Source of the DNA: Terriglobia bacterium
GTDB lineage: Bacteria > Acidobacteriota > Terriglobia > Acidiferrales > UBA7541
Direction: 5' to 3'
DNA length: 57,512 bases
Assembly: GCA_020073375.1 (NCBI GenBank)
Contig: JAIQFG010000019.1
Coordinates: 1-57,512 of the forward strand
Part shown: piece by piece, positions 8,904 to 17,566 of the stretch
How positions within the stretch are numbered: the stretch's first letter is position 1
How the letters are laid out: each line of letters begins with the position of its first letter
Made by a program: the position numbers and the translations under genes
The notes under the pieces: model-generated
Told to the model about the DNA's origin: nothing
Database searches by the model: none
The model's input: only the letters and a program-made list of their open reading frames with translations

Positions 8904-9598
8904 AGGACGCGGGGGACCTGTTTGACCAGTACGCCTCCGCCTACGAGCAGGCGCTCTCGGTGGCCATTGCTCCCTCCGGTGAGGGCCGCGAATATTTCGC
9001 CAAGGGCCGTGTGGCCTGGCTCAAGCATTGCCTGGATCAGATCAAGGAATCGCCCCGCGCGATTCTGGATTTCGGCTGCGGGGACGGCGCGACAACACCT
9101 TTGTTACTCCGGGATTTGAGCGCGGAGAAGGCCGTCGGGGTGGACGTCTCCGAAAAGTCGCTGGAGATCGCACGAAACCTCCACGCCGCCGTAAATCTCC
9201 AGTACGAGTCCATGGACGAATTCCAGTCGTGGGAACAAATGGATTTGGCCTATTGTAACGGAGTGTTCCACCATATTCCCCCGGCGCGACGCGCGGAAGC
9301 TCTTTCGCTGGTGCGCCGGTCGCTGCGGGTCGGAGGCCTTTTTTCCTTCTGGGAGAACAGTCCGTGGAGCCCGGCGACGCGCTATGTGATGTCGCGTTGC
9401 GAATTTGACCGCGACGCCGTCCTGCTGACGCCGCCCGAGGCCCGACGCCTTCTGCGCGAGTGCGGCTTTGCGGTGTTGCGCACCGATTTCCGGTTTATTT
9501 TCCCACATGCGCTGCGCGCCCTGCGTAAGATCGAGGACCTGGTCCACCGCCTGCCGCTGGGCACACAATATCAAATACTCTGCCGCAAGATTCGCTGA
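8900..9598 (+). CDS. SAM-dependent class I methyltransferase
   Basis: 232 residues. The SAM-binding motif I is ILDFGCGDGATT (FGCGDG at 58-63), followed by GVDVSEKSLEIA (acidic residue of motif II) and the post-motif DLAYCNGVFHHIPP. This is a standard methyltransferase-11/25-type Rossmann fold. It is translationally coupled (4-bp ATGA overlap) to the preceding membrane GT2, so a lipid-linked sugar or its product is a plausible substrate. Nothing in the sequence identifies the methylated atom. The gene ends 14 bp before a convergent gene. Confidence 0.88.
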   Translation: MKDAGDLFDQYASAYEQALSVAIAPSGEGREYFAKGRVAWLKHCLDQIKESPRAILDFGCGDGATTPLLLRDLSAEKAVGVDVSEKSLEIARNLHAAVNLQYESMDEFQSWEQMDLAYCNGVFHHIPPARRAEALSLVRRSLRVGGLFSFWENSPWSPATRYVMSRCEFDRDAVLLTPPEARRLLRECGFAVLRTDFRFIFPHALRALRKIEDLVHRLPLGTQYQILCRKIR

Positions 9599-9612
9599 AT
9601 TCGACTCGTGTT

Positions 9613-10455
9613 TTAGAGGTTGCCGGCGAGGACCTGGCTGACGCGCACGATGCGGTCGCGAAGCCGCACGCGTGGAATCCCCAGCCGTTGGGAGCAATAC
9701 CAGCCGAAAAGGAACCGCACGGCCAGCAGGAGAAAGAAGAACACAAGCGAAACGGCCGCCATGGCAAAGGAATCGCGCTCGACCAGCAAAGTCCAATTGA
9801 TGGATTCTTCCCAGGACGGCCAGACCGCATTGAAAATTCCGCGCAGGTACCTTCCGATGATCGGGATTCTCCGCAACCTGACGTGGGCCGTGGATTCATA
9901 GGTATAAATCTGCGGATAATTGGGAATCACCGCCGTTACTTCGCGGAACGTGTCGAGGTTGCGCAGATCGGATTGCGTGACCAACAGGCCGTCGCGCTTC
10001 CGAAATATCGTATGGTAGGAAGGGTCCACGATAATCCAGCGGTTTTCGATCAATACCTCGGCAACGACGTGTTTGCTGGAACGATTTTCATCCAGCAAAA
10101 GCAAACGCCGGGTACGCAGGCCGGCGCTCTCGGCAAGATTCACAAATGCGTTGGTCGCCGTGCCACATACGTCGAGGAGTTGCTGAAAATTCAGGGTGTC
10201 CTCGGGATTGCGCAGGGAAAGGTCGGCGGGGTTGGTTGCGCCGCGGCGCGCCGGGCCATTGGCAATCCATGCCAGTATGGCTTCGGCTTTGAGTTCCGGG
10301 TTATCGGAAGCTGGGATGATGGCGTCGGTAAAACCCTTCAGGAAACTCCGCGTTGAAAATTCCCACCCGATTCCATACAGCGCGGCAGCGAACGAAACGA
10401 TCAGCAGGCTGTTGATCGCGAACCAGAACACATGAATGAGCGGATGTCTCTTCAA
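9613..10455 (-). CDS. Membrane-anchored transglutaminase-like protein
   Basis: 280 residues with an N-terminal membrane helix (about 9-29) and another near the C-terminus (about 230-252), placing the middle part outside the inner membrane. The central domain has the papain-like triad of transglutaminase-core proteins: C97 in DVCGTATN, H129 in SSKHVVAEV and D144 in IIVDPSY. Bacterial homologues are proteases, amide-bond enzymes or inactive scaffolds. It overlaps the upstream GT4 by 4 bp, so it belongs to the polysaccharide run. It is too large and membrane-bound to be a lasso B2 peptidase. The function is unknown. Confidence 0.75.
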   Translation of the reverse strand: MKRHPLIHVFWFAINSLLIVSFAAALYGIGWEFSTRSFLKGFTDAIIPASDNPELKAEAILAWIANGPARRGATNPADLSLRNPEDTLNFQQLLDVCGTATNAFVNLAESAGLRTRRLLLLDENRSSKHVVAEVLIENRWIIVDPSYHTIFRKRDGLLVTQSDLRNLDTFREVTAVIPNYPQIYTYESTAHVRLRRIPIIGRYLRGIFNAVWPSWEESINWTLLVERDSFAMAAVSLVFFFLLLAVRFLFGWYCSQRLGIPRVRLRDRIVRVSQVLAGNL

Positions 10456-11657
10456 TCGGTGCGCCTTTCCGGTACCAGCTTCCGGTATAGGATTTCCATT
10501 TCCGACAGCGGCTCAGCCCAACCCAGCGAACGAGAGACCCCGGCGCATCCCATGCGCAAATCCGCTGCAAATTCTGGATGATCCAGAATCTGGCCCAGCC
10601 CCGCTTCCAGCGCGGCGCTATCGTGCGGCACCACCACTCCCGCGCGCCGGTCCACGATCGGCGCTATTCCGCAGCGGTCGGTGACCAGAACGGGCGTTCC
10701 GCAGGCCACGGCCTCGGCCGCGGTGTTTCCAAAATTTTCATTTTGGGACGGCAATACGAACAGATCCGCATCCCGGTACGCCGCCCATTTAGCATTATCG
10801 TATAGTGGACCCGTGAATAACACACCCCCGTTCAATCCCATGCCCGCAGCCAAAGCCTCCAGGCGCTGCCGGTAACCATCTCCCTCATCGGGCCCCGCGA
10901 ACACCAGAACCGACCCTTGCGCTCCCCGGCTGCTCCGCTGCCACCGCGAAAAAGCCTCCAGTATCAGGTCCGGACTCTTCTTGGATACTAGACGACCCAG
11001 AAAAAGAACGAGTTTCACATGTTTGGATATGTTCCATTTGTTACGGAAATCCCCTCGGGAAGGTAATCGGCTCGGAACTTCAATGCCGTTTCGGCGAACC
11101 ACGATTTTTTCGTTCGGGACCCCTCCCTCCAGCAACTCATCCCGTTCCTGATTGGAGGTGGCAATCACGCGGCTGGCCCCGGCAATCATTGGCCCTCCCA
11201 GCACAGCGTGGTACATGCGCTTCATACCTATATTCCGAATAATTGGCCTGAACATGCCCATCGGTTCAACCAAATATGGGTGGCCATTCCCCCTGCATGC
11301 CCGAGCAACTCGTGGGCCAATCAAGTCGTACAGGCCGTAAATATGCGCCAGGTTAAAACCCGCCAGCCGGTCCCGGCAGAAACCAGCCACTCCAGGATTC
11401 CAGGTAAGCGCTCGGTACCGGGCGCGGGTCGAAAGATAAATTGCTTCCACGCCTTCCTCGTTTGCTTCGTATCCCCAGCGATTCGGAACGGCTTGCAACG
11501 CCTTTCGTTTTGCCTCGTCCAATCCAAGATCAGCGGTTAGAACCGTTACGCCGTGCCCCGCGGAAGCCATGCCCCGGGCAAGCGCCCTCACCTTTACCAC
11601 GGGGCCGCCCTTATCTAGAAAAGGAAAATAGGATTGCGTAACGTAGAGCAGCCGCAT
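10452..11657 (-). CDS. Glycosyltransferase family 4
   Basis: A 401-residue GT-B enzyme. The N-domain begins MRLLYVTQSYFPFLDKGGPVV. The donor domain has VLFLGRLVSKKSPDLILEAF, VFAGPDEGDGYR and the E-x7-E-type segment FVLPSQNENFGNTAAEAVACGTPVL that contacts the nucleotide-sugar. It is coupled to the transglutaminase-like gene by a 4-bp overlap and lies 99 bp downstream of another GT4. Likely role: stepwise addition of a hexose to the lipid-linked repeat unit in the cytoplasm. Linkage and donor are not predictable. Confidence 0.9.
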   Translation of the reverse strand: MRLLYVTQSYFPFLDKGGPVVKVRALARGMASAGHGVTVLTADLGLDEAKRKALQAVPNRWGYEANEEGVEAIYLSTRARYRALTWNPGVAGFCRDRLAGFNLAHIYGLYDLIGPRVARACRGNGHPYLVEPMGMFRPIIRNIGMKRMYHAVLGGPMIAGASRVIATSNQERDELLEGGVPNEKIVVRRNGIEVPSRLPSRGDFRNKWNISKHVKLVLFLGRLVSKKSPDLILEAFSRWQRSSRGAQGSVLVFAGPDEGDGYRQRLEALAAGMGLNGGVLFTGPLYDNAKWAAYRDADLFVLPSQNENFGNTAAEAVACGTPVLVTDRCGIAPIVDRRAGVVVPHDSAALEAGLGQILDHPEFAADLRMGCAGVSRSLGWAEPLSEMEILYRKLVPERRTD

Positions 11658-11756
11658 AGGTAGGGAGCCCCCGCCCCTATCGTTAAGACAAATTCTCCAT
11701 GAAGACGCCCCCGCTGGATTATAACCCCGTGCTCAAGCCTTTTGTTCGCAGCCAGA

Positions 11757-12887
11757 TCAGGAGCGTTTGCGCAAAAGGACATCATCCAGGACTTGGCCCA
11801 GACGCGCCTGAAATTTCTGGAAGGAAAATAGGCGCTGGACGCGAGCGCGTCCCTGCGCACCCATTTCCGCCGATTTGGCCGGATCGGCAAGCAAGGACTC
11901 GATTGCGCCTGAGAGACGCTCGACATCGCCGTGGGGCACTAGCCATCCAGTGACGCCTTCCTCAATCACGTCAGGAGTGCCTCCGTGCGCTCCACCAATC
12001 ACGGGCTTGCCGTGAGCCATCGCTTCCAGAAAAACCAGGCCAAAGCCCTCTCCTTTGCTCGGAAGCGCGAAAGCAGTGCAAGCCGAGTAAGAAGCAAAGA
12101 GCTCATCCTGCGTTAGTCCGGGTAAGAAATGAGTGTGCGCGCAGACGCCGAGATCGCGCGCAAGCTGCTCGATCCTCGGGCGATCGGCTCCGTCACCTAC
12201 CAGCACGAGTTGCGTATCCGGCGCTTTCTGCAAGACGCGCGGCAAAGCGGAAATCAGCGTGTCCGCTCCCTTGTACCGCTCCGCAGGATCCCACCTGCCC
12301 ACGGTCAGAATGATTTGGCCTTCTCTTGGAAACCCTGCCGGCAGCGGCGATTGGACTCCCGCAGCCAGCCGCGCCTCGAATTCCGGGTCCAGGCCCCAGG
12401 GGAGCCGCTGAACCCGTTCAGCGCTGATTCCTTGCGTGGAAGTCAAATGCCGCACAGTGTCCTCGCTGGGCCCGATCACCAGGTCCGCCTGGCGAAGCGC
12501 GCGGCGGCGCATCCAGGTGAGCGGTTGCCACACTTCGACGCCATGCGCAAAAATCACCGACCGGAATTTCCGGGTGCGCATGCGCATGGCCCAAATAATG
12601 GGCGCCAAATGCGGGTGCAGGGCAATGACCAGGACGGGATCGCGGCCCGCCGAGCGCAATGCGGCCAGAATAAACTGCGCTTTGTCGCGGGCATGGCCGG
12701 TAACAGAAAATTCGCTGGATCCGACGCGCACGCTGTGCAGGCCCTGCGGATCGTTCAGGCTCAAGAAGCGGCAGGAAAATCCCCGCTCGGCTGCGAACGC
12801 GGACGTCACGGCGGCAGCATGGCGGCCGGCCCGCTGGACCCCGCCGGTTGAAAGCACCTGTGTGAATAGTCCGATGATTAAACTCAT
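11757..12887 (-). CDS. Glycosyltransferase family 4
   Basis: 376 residues from ATG 12887 (MSLIIGLFTQVLSTGGVQRA). The frame stays open to 13007 upstream, but that part lacks GT4 character, so the inner start is preferred. The G-G-V-Q motif near the N-terminus, VGRWDPAERYKGADTLI, LVLVGDGADRPRIEQLA and ALPSKGEGFGLVFLEAMAHGKPVIGG are classic GT4 features. It is one of several GT4 enzymes in the locus and probably adds another sugar of the repeat. It is divergent from the epimerase at 13133, with a 245-bp intergenic region that shows no clear promoter. Confidence 0.88.
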   Translation of the reverse strand: MSLIIGLFTQVLSTGGVQRAGRHAAAVTSAFAAERGFSCRFLSLNDPQGLHSVRVGSSEFSVTGHARDKAQFILAALRSAGRDPVLVIALHPHLAPIIWAMRMRTRKFRSVIFAHGVEVWQPLTWMRRRALRQADLVIGPSEDTVRHLTSTQGISAERVQRLPWGLDPEFEARLAAGVQSPLPAGFPREGQIILTVGRWDPAERYKGADTLISALPRVLQKAPDTQLVLVGDGADRPRIEQLARDLGVCAHTHFLPGLTQDELFASYSACTAFALPSKGEGFGLVFLEAMAHGKPVIGGAHGGTPDVIEEGVTGWLVPHGDVERLSGAIESLLADPAKSAEMGAQGRARVQRLFSFQKFQARLGQVLDDVLLRKRS

Positions 12888-13132
12888 TCGTCTGAAACTC
12901 AGTTTTGCTTTTGAGATTGCACCGGGATCGGCATGGCCGGTGACTCTGTGACTCTTTCGGACCGGGGGCAGTCCGCGCTCGCCCTCGCCGTGAGGCTGCA
13001 CTATCAAGTCGAGCGCAAGAGTGAAGTCTACATCAGGACGCCCGCTGTCTAAAGCGCAACCGCGCGTACTGGCCGGGCAGGCAATATCCTGTTACGCTGG
13101 CGAGTCCGTGCAGATGGCACGAGGAAATATTG

Positions 13133-14128
13133 GTGAGTGGAAAACCAAAACGCGTATTGCTGACGGGAGGAGCGGGATTTATCGGCTCGCATGTGGCCGA
13201 GGCGCTTCTGCGCAACAAAGTTTCGCTGACGATTGTCGACAGCCTGGACGATTTTTATTCTTCGGCGTGGAAGAAAGCGAATCTCGACGCCATTCGCCGT
13301 GTCGGGGACTTTGAGTTCTTCGCGCATAATATCTGCGACAAGCACCTCATGCGCGAAACGGTAGCCCGCGCCAGGCCCGACGCGATCGTTCATCTGGCGG
13401 CGCGCGCCGGCGTGCGCCCTTCGATCGAGCAGCCCGAGTTGTATGAACGCGTGAACGTGGCCGGCACGCTGAATCTGCTCGAACTCTCGCGCGAATTCCG
13501 CGTTCCCAGATTCCTTTTCGGCTCTTCCAGCTCCGTGTACGGCGCCGGCAGCAGCGCGCCTTTTTCCGAGAAGAATTTAGACTTGCGCCCCATCTCCCCG
13601 TATGCCGCCACCAAGCTTGCGGGGGAATTGTTCTGTCACACCTACGCGCATTTGTACAAACTTCAAGTGGTGTGCCTGAGATTCTTCACCGTGTACGGAC
13701 CGCGGCAGCGCCCCGACCTCGCAATCCACAAATTCGTCGCGCGGATCGAAAAAGGGCAGCCCATTCCGATCTTTGGAGACGGGGAAACAGGGCGGGATTA
13801 CACCTACGTGGACGACATTGTCGCGGGCGTGATAGCGGCGCTCGATTACGAATTTCCGGCGTCAGGCAATACGCCGTTTGAAATTTTCAATCTGGGCAAT
13901 TCGCACACGGTAAAGCTGGGCGAACTGGTCCGCATGATCGAATGCGCCACAGGAAAGCAGGCCGTCATCCAGCGGGAGAGCATGCAGCAGGGCGATGTGC
14001 CGCTGACCTGGGCGGACATTGCCAAAGCCGGGCGCCTGCTTGGCTATTGCCCGCAAACGGGATTGGAAGAGGGCCTGCGGAAATTTGTGACGTGGTATCG
14101 CGCGGCCGAACCCGGGCTGCGCGCTTGA
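13133..14128 (+). CDS. UDP-glucuronate 4-epimerase-like extended SDR
   Basis: 331 residues from GTG 13133, with GAGGA at 13121-13125 as ribosome-binding site; a TTG at 13130 is also possible. The Rossmann motif is LLTGGAGFIGSH, the catalytic serines lie in GSSSSVYG, and YAATK gives Y and K of the active site. LRFFTVYGPRQRPDLAI closely resembles the signature of bacterial UDP-glucuronate 4-epimerases, which make UDP-galacturonate. A uronic acid donor would suit the AsnB-type amidotransferase at 4325, but that link is inference. Confidence 0.85.
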   Translation: MSGKPKRVLLTGGAGFIGSHVAEALLRNKVSLTIVDSLDDFYSSAWKKANLDAIRRVGDFEFFAHNICDKHLMRETVARARPDAIVHLAARAGVRPSIEQPELYERVNVAGTLNLLELSREFRVPRFLFGSSSSVYGAGSSAPFSEKNLDLRPISPYAATKLAGELFCHTYAHLYKLQVVCLRFFTVYGPRQRPDLAIHKFVARIEKGQPIPIFGDGETGRDYTYVDDIVAGVIAALDYEFPASGNTPFEIFNLGNSHTVKLGELVRMIECATGKQAVIQRESMQQGDVPLTWADIAKAGRLLGYCPQTGLEEGLRKFVTWYRAAEPGLRA

Positions 14129-14137
14129 ATGTGCGCC

Positions 14138-15340
14138 CTACGCTTCGTTGTGAACTGCTTTGCGTCCCTTCCGTTCTAACGCTTCCGCGAAAATCGCGCG
14201 CATTTCCACGCCGTTGCGGTCCCAGGTGTATTGGCCGGCGGTGATCGCGGCCTGCTCAGCCATACGCTCGCGCTCTTCGGGATGCTCGTAGAGCCATCGG
14301 ATTCTCCCGGCCAGGCCTGCGACGTCGTTCGGATCCTGAAGCACCATTCCATCGACGCCGTCGGTCATGATTTCCGCTGTGCCGTTGGTGGCCGTGGTGA
14401 TCACAGGCAGTCCGCACCCCATGGCTTCGGTGGGAGGCTGAGCGAAGGTGTCTTCGAGCGAAGGACCGACATAAACGTCGGCGGCGGCATAGTAATACTG
14501 CACATCCGGGCGCGAGGGCTGAAAAGTGACTTTGCCTTCGAGGCCCAGTTCCTGAATGCGTTTCAAGTATGGCGTCGAATCGTCCTGCCCTGCGACCACC
14601 AGGACCAGGGGAAGATCCCTGAGCAGCGCGAGCGCCTCGATCAGCGCCACAAGGCCCTTCTTCTTCCAATCGTTCCCCACCAGGACCAGGGCAAACGTAT
14701 CGTCCCCAAATCCAAATTGCTTGCGCACTTCGGGCCGGTTGCGCAGCCTCAATTCCCTGTTGAAAATTGTGTGATCGAGACCGATGTAAACCACCGGCAA
14801 AGGGCCTTCGATTCCGTAATGCCGCTTCAGATCGGCCGCCGTTTTTTTGGCGATCAGAATCAGGCCAGTTTTCGGATTGGTGTACATGCGGCGCTCGAGA
14901 AAAATCACCAGCGCGTAATAAAGTTTTCTGTGAATCAGCCGCGGCCAGAAGCGGACGGGATTGCCCCGCAGACTCAATTCCGGCGCAGCCATGCGGACGA
15001 ATTCGGCGAACACGATGTGAACGGAAATCAGATCGGCGTCCCAGCAGTTGGTTCCCGCGGTATACACCAGATCAAATGCAAGGCCGCGAAAATGGGCATC
15101 CCACCAGCGCCAGATGTGATTGGCCGCCAGCCACCAAAGAAAATTGACCAGGTGCGGCCCGGGAATTTGCGGAGTACGGTGCCACTTCATGCGCGCGAGG
15201 TCGACGTCTTCCACTCTCTGGCTGTAAATGTGGATCTCGTATTCGAGCGGGAGGCGCGCGATCCATTCGGCGATGCGCCGCTCAGTTCCGTGCCGCTTGT
15301 CAATGAAGGGAGAAACCACCGCAATCCGGACTGGCACCAT
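14138..15340 (-). CDS. Glycosyltransferase family 4
   Basis: 400 residues beginning MVPVRIAVVSPFIDKRHGTE, an N-domain start like that of WaaG/RfaG-type GT4 enzymes. The donor half has FALVLVGNDWKKKGLVALIEAL, VVAGQDDSTPYLKRIQELG, and YVGPSLEDTFAQPPTEAMGC followed by GLPVITTATNG, with the conserved Glu. Basic patches around 170-190 could aid membrane association. It is convergent with the epimerase gene (9 bp apart). Likely a cytoplasmic sugar transferase for the glycan; the specificity is unknown. Confidence 0.9.
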   Translation of the reverse strand: MVPVRIAVVSPFIDKRHGTERRIAEWIARLPLEYEIHIYSQRVEDVDLARMKWHRTPQIPGPHLVNFLWWLAANHIWRWWDAHFRGLAFDLVYTAGTNCWDADLISVHIVFAEFVRMAAPELSLRGNPVRFWPRLIHRKLYYALVIFLERRMYTNPKTGLILIAKKTAADLKRHYGIEGPLPVVYIGLDHTIFNRELRLRNRPEVRKQFGFGDDTFALVLVGNDWKKKGLVALIEALALLRDLPLVLVVAGQDDSTPYLKRIQELGLEGKVTFQPSRPDVQYYYAAADVYVGPSLEDTFAQPPTEAMGCGLPVITTATNGTAEIMTDGVDGMVLQDPNDVAGLAGRIRWLYEHPEERERMAEQAAITAGQYTWDRNGVEMRAIFAEALERKGRKAVHNEA

Positions 15341-15541
15341 TCGTGTGCATGCTCCCTAAGGATGGACCTGCTAGCGATGCGGAGAACCAACCAGTTCCGG
15401 ATGCGCGGCCCGCACCGCGCGCCTGTTACTTTAACTTTTCCCGGCGCGCACTTCTACACCTACATGGCAATGCTTCCCCAACAGCAGGCGAATTCCAAAG
15501 CGTGCTACGATAGCGGCGCGAAACGGGAAGGGACGGCGCAG

Positions 15542-15682
15542 GTGCACATACCGCAAATTGCCAGGAAGATTGGCCCGGCGATTTTTCTCCTCTGGTTGCT
15601 CCTGATTAATTTCTTTTATTACGCGCAGTTCCGGGAACTGGCGCTTTCCCGGCTGCCCTGGCTGGCCCGCCTATGGCGCTGA
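15542..15682 (+). CDS. Small membrane protein overlapping the start of the next gene
   Basis: 46 codons from GTG 15542, preceded by a purine-rich GGGAAGGGA (15525-15533). The product starts MHIPQIARK and has one strongly hydrophobic helix, PAIFLLWLLLINFFYYAQF, then a basic end (LPWLARLWR). The stop lies within ATGGCGCTGA at 15673-15682, so it overlaps the following membrane-protein gene by 10 bp, a layout expected for translational coupling. Hydrophobicity, overlap and position argue for a real gene; there is no known family to confirm it. It might stabilise or couple the large GT-C-like protein. Confidence 0.5.
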   Translation: MHIPQIARKIGPAIFLLWLLLINFFYYAQFRELALSRLPWLARLWR

Positions 15683-17538
15683 TCGGCTCTGCGGCCTGTG
15701 CGGCTCTCCTGCTTCTGATATTCTTCATCACCGTCGCGTTCGGGAATCAGGTCTTGGCCTGGCTGGACCTGCCGGTCGAGCAGGCGCTCGACGAAATTCT
15801 GTTTTCCTCCGGGATCGGGTTCGCCGTCCTGCAATTGCTGGTAGGAATCGTTTCATTCGCGGCCGGCCTTACGCTTCGATTGGCGATCGCTTTGCTTGCG
15901 ATCATGGGCGTTGCAGGCTCTCGCGGGTGGTTATCGTTGCCGCGGCTGGGACAACGCCTGCGCACCGATCTCTTCGCGATTTTCAGGACGGCCTCCGCGA
16001 AATGGATCGGCGTCTGCATCATCTTCTTTGCGGGCATGGAGGCTTTGCTGGCGACCGCTCCGTTAACCGGGTCCGACGCCATGCACTATCACTTTACCGC
16101 ACCGCTGCTTGAACTCGGCAAGCCGGAACATCCGATCTTCTGGTTGACGAACTCGTTCTTCCTGGGGCTTGGACACGAATTGATCGGCCTGGGGCTGGCG
16201 CTGGGAGGAGACAAGCTCGCGCTGCTGGCGATTTTCCTGGGCGGATGCCTGACGGCGGCGGCGCTGCTGCAAATCGCCCGCAAACTAATGCCCGCGGAAT
16301 GGGCGCTTGCCGCGGTCCTCGCCTTTCTTATGGCTCCAATGGTGTTCTGGCAGATCGGCACGGCCGGCTCTCCGGACATCTGGATTGGTTTTTATGTTTT
16401 GTTGGCGACGCTCGCACTAAACCACATTTTCGGCCCGGCATCCCATCGCTGGATTCTTCTCGCGGGCGTTTTTTCCGGAGCCGCGGCCGGCATCAAGTAC
16501 ACCGGCTGGATTATTCCGGTCGTAATTGCAGTGTGCGTCCTCCGAATTTCCAGATCTATTTTGTGGGCCGCACTCGGTTCGATTGCGGCCGTGATCGCCG
16601 GCATATTTCCGCTGCTGCGGAATTATTGGTGGACGGGCGATCCGTTCTTTCCGTTCCTGGGCCGTTGGTTGGGAAGGGTTCCGGCGAATCCTTCTGCATT
16701 GAAATTAGTTCAGGCGTCCGTCCACTCGAACGCGTTCTCCAGGCTGCCTCTCGGCATCCTTCATTACCTAACGGCCATGGCGCTGAGGGGATCGGAATAC
16801 GGATTCGGAAATTACTTTGGCCCGATTGTCCTGGCGTTTCTGCCGCTGCTATTTTTTTGCGATTGGCGCAAGAGATTGGTCTGGGTCGGGGCGGCATTGT
16901 GGTTTTCTCTTCTGTTTACAAACGCGCTGACCACGCAAATGGCGCGATTTCTGCTGCCGGCGTTTCCCCTGGCACTGATTTTGGTCTTTTCGGGCGCGGC
17001 CGGCGCGGCCCGCAGGGCGGGTAACGGCGTGCGTTTGGGATGCGCGGCAACCCTCGCCCTGTTTGGCGTTTTCTGCTTTGCGGCGAACGCGCTTTATGCA
17101 CGGGATTTCCTACCCGTCTCCTTGGGGCTAGAACACAGGCAGGCATTCCTCGACCGCATGGCGCCAGATTATGGGGCCGCGAAATTCATCAACGAGGAGA
17201 TGGCAGGCCGGCAAGGCAAAGCCCTGGTTTTCAACCGCCACCTATTTTATCTGCGAGTTCCGTACCAGGAGGGAAATCCTGACGCGTCCTGGGAAACCAA
17301 TCCGGATCGCCTCACCGATCCGGCCGCACTACTGCAGTATCTCAAGGAGGCGGACATTGGCTGGGTCGTGAAGTTTGACGGCTACCCGGCTGGAATGAGC
17401 GGGGTGTTCGAGGAGTGCGAAAAACTAGGCAAACTTGTTCCCGAAGCGCAGGGCGAGGTGAAGGAATTTGCGGGAAACTCCCGCACGTTGAACAACCGCA
17501 GGCTCGTTCCGATCGTATTGATGCGCGTGGCGAACTGA
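15673..17538 (+). CDS. Polytopic membrane protein, GT-C (GT39/ArnT-like) glycosyltransferase candidate
   Basis: 621 residues with about a dozen hydrophobic helices and a soluble C-terminal part after about residue 490. After the N-terminal helices a loop has LTGSDAMHYHFTAPLLELG, matching the acidic first periplasmic loop (catalytic Asp) of GT-C enzymes that use polyprenyl-phosphate sugars. The protein is longer than a flippase and lacks Wzx or Wzy features. The start ATG lies within the end of a small membrane ORF. A role in adding a sugar on the outer face of the inner membrane is inferred; it could instead be an uncharacterised membrane protein. Confidence 0.65.
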   Translation: MALIGSAACAALLLLIFFITVAFGNQVLAWLDLPVEQALDEILFSSGIGFAVLQLLVGIVSFAAGLTLRLAIALLAIMGVAGSRGWLSLPRLGQRLRTDLFAIFRTASAKWIGVCIIFFAGMEALLATAPLTGSDAMHYHFTAPLLELGKPEHPIFWLTNSFFLGLGHELIGLGLALGGDKLALLAIFLGGCLTAAALLQIARKLMPAEWALAAVLAFLMAPMVFWQIGTAGSPDIWIGFYVLLATLALNHIFGPASHRWILLAGVFSGAAAGIKYTGWIIPVVIAVCVLRISRSILWAALGSIAAVIAGIFPLLRNYWWTGDPFFPFLGRWLGRVPANPSALKLVQASVHSNAFSRLPLGILHYLTAMALRGSEYGFGNYFGPIVLAFLPLLFFCDWRKRLVWVGAALWFSLLFTNALTTQMARFLLPAFPLALILVFSGAAGAARRAGNGVRLGCAATLALFGVFCFAANALYARDFLPVSLGLEHRQAFLDRMAPDYGAAKFINEEMAGRQGKALVFNRHLFYLRVPYQEGNPDASWETNPDRLTDPAALLQYLKEADIGWVVKFDGYPAGMSGVFEECEKLGKLVPEAQGEVKEFAGNSRTLNNRRLVPIVLMRVAN

Positions 17539-17566
17539 ATGATTTGATCGTGGCCAAGTCGACCGT

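Noticed and set aside
9613..10455. Transglutaminase-like protein as the lasso B2 leader peptidase
   Set aside because: It is 280 residues with two membrane helices and lies 36 kb away within glycosyltransferase genes; B2 proteins are about 140 residues, soluble and near the precursor.
14231..15682. 483-codon plus-strand open frame
   Set aside because: Most of it is the shadow of the GT4 gene at 14138-15340. Only its last 46 codons (15542-15682) look like a real small gene.
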